Shown piece by piece: positions 4,856 through 7,210 of a DNA stretch of 7,210 nucleotides. Below the pieces are notes generated by a model. That model made no database searches and was not told the origin of the DNA. It saw only the letters and a list, made by a program, of their open reading frames with translations. How positions within the stretch are numbered: position 1 is the first letter of the stretch; every line of letters starts with the position of its first letter. The position numbers were made by a program, and so were the translations under genes. This DNA is from PALSA-607 sp036510735 (GTDB lineage: Bacteria; Actinomycetota; Actinomycetes; Acidothermales; Acidothermaceae): the NCBI GenBank assembly GCA_036510735.1, contig DATCDK010000193.1:1-7210 (forward strand), written 5' to 3'.

Positions 4856-4936
4856 GTCGATGAAACCCGAGGCTTGTGTCGGCAGGTCCGCGGGCCACGT
4901 TGAGTCACAAACGATCAGACGTGTCGGGCACACGGC

Positions 4937-6097
4937 CTAGCGCAGTCCGGTTGGTCGCCGCAACGCGGTCTGGATCAACCGATCGAGCAGCGCCGGGTAG
5001 TCAAGACCGCTTGCCGCCCAGACCCGCGGGAACACCGAAGTCGGGGTGAACCCGGGCATGGTGTTGACCTCGTTGACGAGCACCCGTTCTGCCGGCGTGA
5101 CGAAGAAGTCGACCCTGGCCAGCCCTTCGCACGACAACGCCTCGAACGCCATGGCGGCGAGATGCCGAATCTGTGCTTCGACATCGGCGCTCAGCGATGC
5201 AGGGATCTCGATGTCGGTATCGAGGTCGAGGTACTTCGCATCGAAGTCATAGAACTCGCGGTCTCTCACCGTGATCTCAGCAGCGACACTGACCTCCGGC
5301 GGACCGCCATCGATGCCTTCCAGGACGCCGACCTCGATCTCACGCCCCTCGACCGTCGCCTCGACGATCACCTTCGGGTCGCTGCGCCGGGCCAGCTCAA
5401 TGGCGTCGTCAAGTTCGCCGACGTCGTGCACTTTGCTGATGCCAATGCTCGACCCACCCCGCGCCGGCTTTACGAAGACCGGAAAACCCAAGCTGGCGAC
5501 CGATTCGCGCACTGCAGACTTGTCGTCGTCCCATTCACGCGGCCGCACCACCACGTGCGGGATGTCAGGCAGGCCGCCGCCTTGCAGCACGAGCTTCATG
5601 TAGTGCTTGTCCATCGCGGCCGCAGACGAAAGCACACCGGCACCGACGTACGGAATCCCGGCGAGCTCGAGCAATCCCTGAATCGTGCCGTCCTCGCCGT
5701 ACGGGCCGTGCAGCAACGGGAACACGACGTCGACCTCGGCCAAAATGCGTGGGACGGCGCCGGGTTCAGATACCACAAGGTCTGGCGCGGTTGGGTCTGC
5801 GGCGAGCACGATCGAGGCGTCGGAGGCGGCAACTTCTGGCAGCGAGCCACCCTGGATCTGGAACGTAGTCGGATCGTCGGACGCCAGTACCCAGCGGCCC
5901 TCGCGAGTGATGCCGATCGGCACGACGTCGTAGCGCTGCGGGTCGAGGGCTGCGAGCACACTGCCAGCGGTTATGCAGGAGATCGAGTGTTCGGTGCTGC
6001 GGCCGCCGAAGAGAACCGCGACCCGCACCTTGCGGTCACCAGCCTGATCGGGCGCTCGCTCCAACTGCGCCGACTGCGTCGGCCGAGTCGCTTCCAC
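4937..6097 (-). CDS. ddl: D-alanine--D-alanine ligase
   Basis: Ddl (386 residues) joins two D-alanines with ATP to make the dipeptide end of peptidoglycan precursors, in the cytosol. It has the ATP-grasp fold. Motifs: VAVLFGGRSTEHSIS (26-40), with the glutamate that binds the first D-Ala; HGPYGEDGTIQG (130-141), the first Ddl signature; FVKPARGGSSIGISKV (208-223), ATP lysine and Gly-rich loop; EIEVGVLEG (253-261); EFYDFDAKYLD (281-291), the omega-loop region; and LARVDFFVT (326-334) through LVNEVNTMPGFTPTSVFP (340-357), with metal and substrate residues D330 and N345. The Tyr in EFYDFDAKY is the D-Ala type rather than the His seen in VanA-like D-lactate ligases. The start is GTG 6097, 10 nt after the gpsA stop, with AGGG overlapping that stop codon, so translation is probably coupled. 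The first ~22 residues are variable and hydrophilic. Length fits actinobacterial Ddl. Confidence 0.97.
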   Translation of the reverse strand: MEATRPTQSAQLERAPDQAGDRKVRVAVLFGGRSTEHSISCITAGSVLAALDPQRYDVVPIGITREGRWVLASDDPTTFQIQGGSLPEVAASDASIVLAADPTAPDLVVSEPGAVPRILAEVDVVFPLLHGPYGEDGTIQGLLELAGIPYVGAGVLSSAAAMDKHYMKLVLQGGGLPDIPHVVVRPREWDDDKSAVRESVASLGFPVFVKPARGGSSIGISKVHDVGELDDAIELARRSDPKVIVEATVEGREIEVGVLEGIDGGPPEVSVAAEITVRDREFYDFDAKYLDLDTDIEIPASLSADVEAQIRHLAAMAFEALSCEGLARVDFFVTPAERVLVNEVNTMPGFTPTSVFPRVWAASGLDYPALLDRLIQTALRRPTGLR

Positions 6098-6107
6098 GTC
6101 GCCGACC

Positions 6108-7115
6108 CTACTGCGTATGCCGCTCCGCCTTCGCGGTTCGACCCATCAGCCGCGCGACCCCGTCGCCTGGCTGCATCTGCTGGTAAAGGACCGACACGAC
6201 AACCTCGATGATGGGCACCTCGATGTCGTGCTTATGGGCAAGCTCGAGGATCGACTTGCACGACATGACGCCTTCGGCCGTTGTCGTGGTCGCCGCAAGC
6301 GCGTCCTCGACACTCATACCGCGACCCAGGTGCACACCGACGCTGTGGTTGCGCGACAACGGGCTCGAGCAGGTGGCGACGAGGTCACCCAAGCCGGCCA
6401 GGCCGGAGAACGTGTGCGGGTCAGCTCCTAGTGCAACACCGAGGCGTGCCGTTTCAGCGAGACCGCGGGTGATCAGTGACGCCTTCGAGTTGTCGCCGAA
6501 TCCCATGCCGTCGGCGATCCCGACGGCGAGCGCGATCACGTTCTTGACCGCCCCGGCCAGCTCACAGCCCACGACGTCGGTGTTGGTGTACGGCCTGAAA
6601 TAGGCAGTCTGGCAGGCCAGTTGCAAGCGCTCCGCATTGCCGGCGTTCGTGCACGCAACGACCGACGCACCTGGCTGCCGCTCGGCGATCTCCCTTGCCA
6701 GGTTCGGACCAGTGACGACGGCGACGCGTTCGGCCGGCGCATCGGCAACCTCGCTGATCACCTCGCTCATCCGCTTCGTGGTGCCGAGCTCGACACCTTT
6801 GATGAGGCTGACGAGCAGGGCAGCCGCGGGGAACAGCGGCGTCCAGACTGCGAGGTTCGCGCGCAGCGTCTGGGCCGGGATTGCGAGCACGACGAGGTCG
6901 GCGCCGGCGAGTGCCTCGGCGGGATCGAGCGTGGCGCTGAGAGCCTCTGGAAGCTCAATACCCTCTTGGTACCAAGGATTTTGATGATCGCTGTTGATCG
7001 ACTCGACGATCTCGGCACGCCGACCGCAGAGCACCGTTTCAGTACCGGCGTCGGACAAGACCATGCCGAAGGCGGTACCCCACGTGCCGGTTCCGAATAC
7101 TGCGGCTCGAGTCAC
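6108..7115 (-). CDS. gpsA: Glycerol-3-phosphate dehydrogenase [NAD(P)+]
   Basis: GpsA (335 residues, normal length) reduces dihydroxyacetone phosphate to sn-glycerol-3-phosphate with NAD(P)H, supplying the phospholipid backbone; it is cytosolic. Motifs: AVFGTGTWGTAFG (5-17), the GxGxxG/A dinucleotide loop with the W usual in GpsA; LIKGVE (104-109), including a conserved Lys; VTGPNLAREIA (134-144); GCELAGAVKNVIALAVGIAD (183-202), with K191 as the expected catalytic lysine; GFGDNSKASLITRGLAE (205-221); and GLAGLGDLVATCSSPLSRNH (238-257), the family signature with the substrate-binding Arg-Asn at 255-256. The start is GTG 7115, whose GTGA overlaps the stop of the upstream acyltransferase. GGTGAG lies 6 nt ahead of it. 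It is followed by ddl after 10 nt. The upstream enzyme uses the product of this one, so the operon pairs two consecutive steps of phosphatidate synthesis. Confidence 0.97.
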   Translation of the reverse strand: MTRAAVFGTGTWGTAFGMVLSDAGTETVLCGRRAEIVESINSDHQNPWYQEGIELPEALSATLDPAEALAGADLVVLAIPAQTLRANLAVWTPLFPAAALLVSLIKGVELGTTKRMSEVISEVADAPAERVAVVTGPNLAREIAERQPGASVVACTNAGNAERLQLACQTAYFRPYTNTDVVGCELAGAVKNVIALAVGIADGMGFGDNSKASLITRGLAETARLGVALGADPHTFSGLAGLGDLVATCSSPLSRNHSVGVHLGRGMSVEDALAATTTTAEGVMSCKSILELAHKHDIEVPIIEVVVSVLYQQMQPGDGVARLMGRTAKAERHTQ

Positions 7116-7210
7116 GCCGCGCTCACCGGCTTGGCTTCGAAGAACGTTGCGGGCGGTGTCTCACCCCGGATGTCGGCGAGCAGTTCTGTCACGCGCGTCA
7201 TCAGCAGATC
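7112..7210 (-). CDS. Probable 1-acyl-sn-glycerol-3-phosphate acyltransferase, C-terminal end (5' part outside window)
   Basis: A minus-strand frame enters from the right edge and stops at TGA 7114-7112, giving the last 32 residues of a protein. The sequence includes LMTRVTELLADIRGETPP followed by a short polar tail ending EAKPVSAA. This helix-plus-RGETPP tail is what I know from actinobacterial PlsC-type acyltransferases, and an acyltransferase directly before gpsA is the usual arrangement in this phylum. PlsC adds the second acyl chain to lysophosphatidate at the membrane. The catalytic HxxxxD motif lies outside the window, so identity rests on the tail and on context. The stop overlaps the gpsA GTG by 4 nt (GTGA), indicating coupled translation. 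Confidence 0.65.
   Translation of the reverse strand, partial: DLLMTRVTELLADIRGETPPATFFEAKPVSAA

Noticed and set aside
4920..4934. Hairpin CGTGT-CGGGC-ACACG just after ddl
   Set aside because: Only five pairs, with a weak, interrupted T-run on the minus strand. Too slight to call a terminator.
5162..6211. 349-residue open frame on the + strand
   Set aside because: It lies entirely opposite ddl and the gpsA end, which carry full family motifs. Its composition is that of an antisense shadow.

Overview
The window comes from a high-GC actinobacterium; I cannot name the genus. Evidence is the GC-rich third codon positions, frequent GTG starts, actinobacterial -10 elements of the TAnnnT type, and the gene order acyltransferase - gpsA - ddl - (membrane protein) - Lrp-like RAM protein - thiL - thiD, which I recall from Streptomyces and relatives. 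It reads as ordinary core chromosome with some lineage-specific insertions. I see no mobile element, tRNA, rRNA or CRISPR array.

Layout from right to left, the direction of most transcription. A fragment of a probable 1-acyl-glycerol-3-phosphate acyltransferase (7112-7210) overlaps gpsA by 4 nt (GTGA). gpsA (6108-7115) is followed after 10 nt by ddl (4937-6097). This is a lipid and cell-wall block: glycerol-3-phosphate synthesis, phosphatidate synthesis and the D-Ala-D-Ala dipeptide. A 91-nt gap follows, then a single-pass membrane protein with a repetitive Gly-Ala-Pro N-terminus (4084-4845). It sits where relatives carry a DUF3515 gene, but I do not recognise its family.

On the + strand, convergent with that gene, is a 78-residue stand-alone Lrp/AsnC ligand-binding (RAM) protein (3834-4070). 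Divergent from it is thiL (about 2756-3700), thiamine-monophosphate kinase, whose first codon is a puzzle: no ATG, GTG or TTG lies in frame at its conserved N-terminus. A 54-residue + strand membrane microprotein (2589-2753) lies tail to tail with thiL and head to head with an EamA/DMT transporter (1614-2546). The transporter is followed by thiD (HMP-P kinase, 809-1597) and a GNAT acetyltransferase (348-812) in one tight operon. The left edge holds the 5' part of an SRPBCC/AHSA1-like gene (1-257) with its own possible promoter.

ThiD phosphorylates HMP-P and ThiL makes thiamine diphosphate, so the left half is a thiamine locus with a transporter inserted between the two kinases. The points most worth checking are the thiL start (ATC start, or a one-base frameshift), the leaderless microprotein with a possible bidirectional promoter shared with the transporter, compact hairpins at both convergent junctions, and the unrecognised membrane protein in the DUF3515 position.
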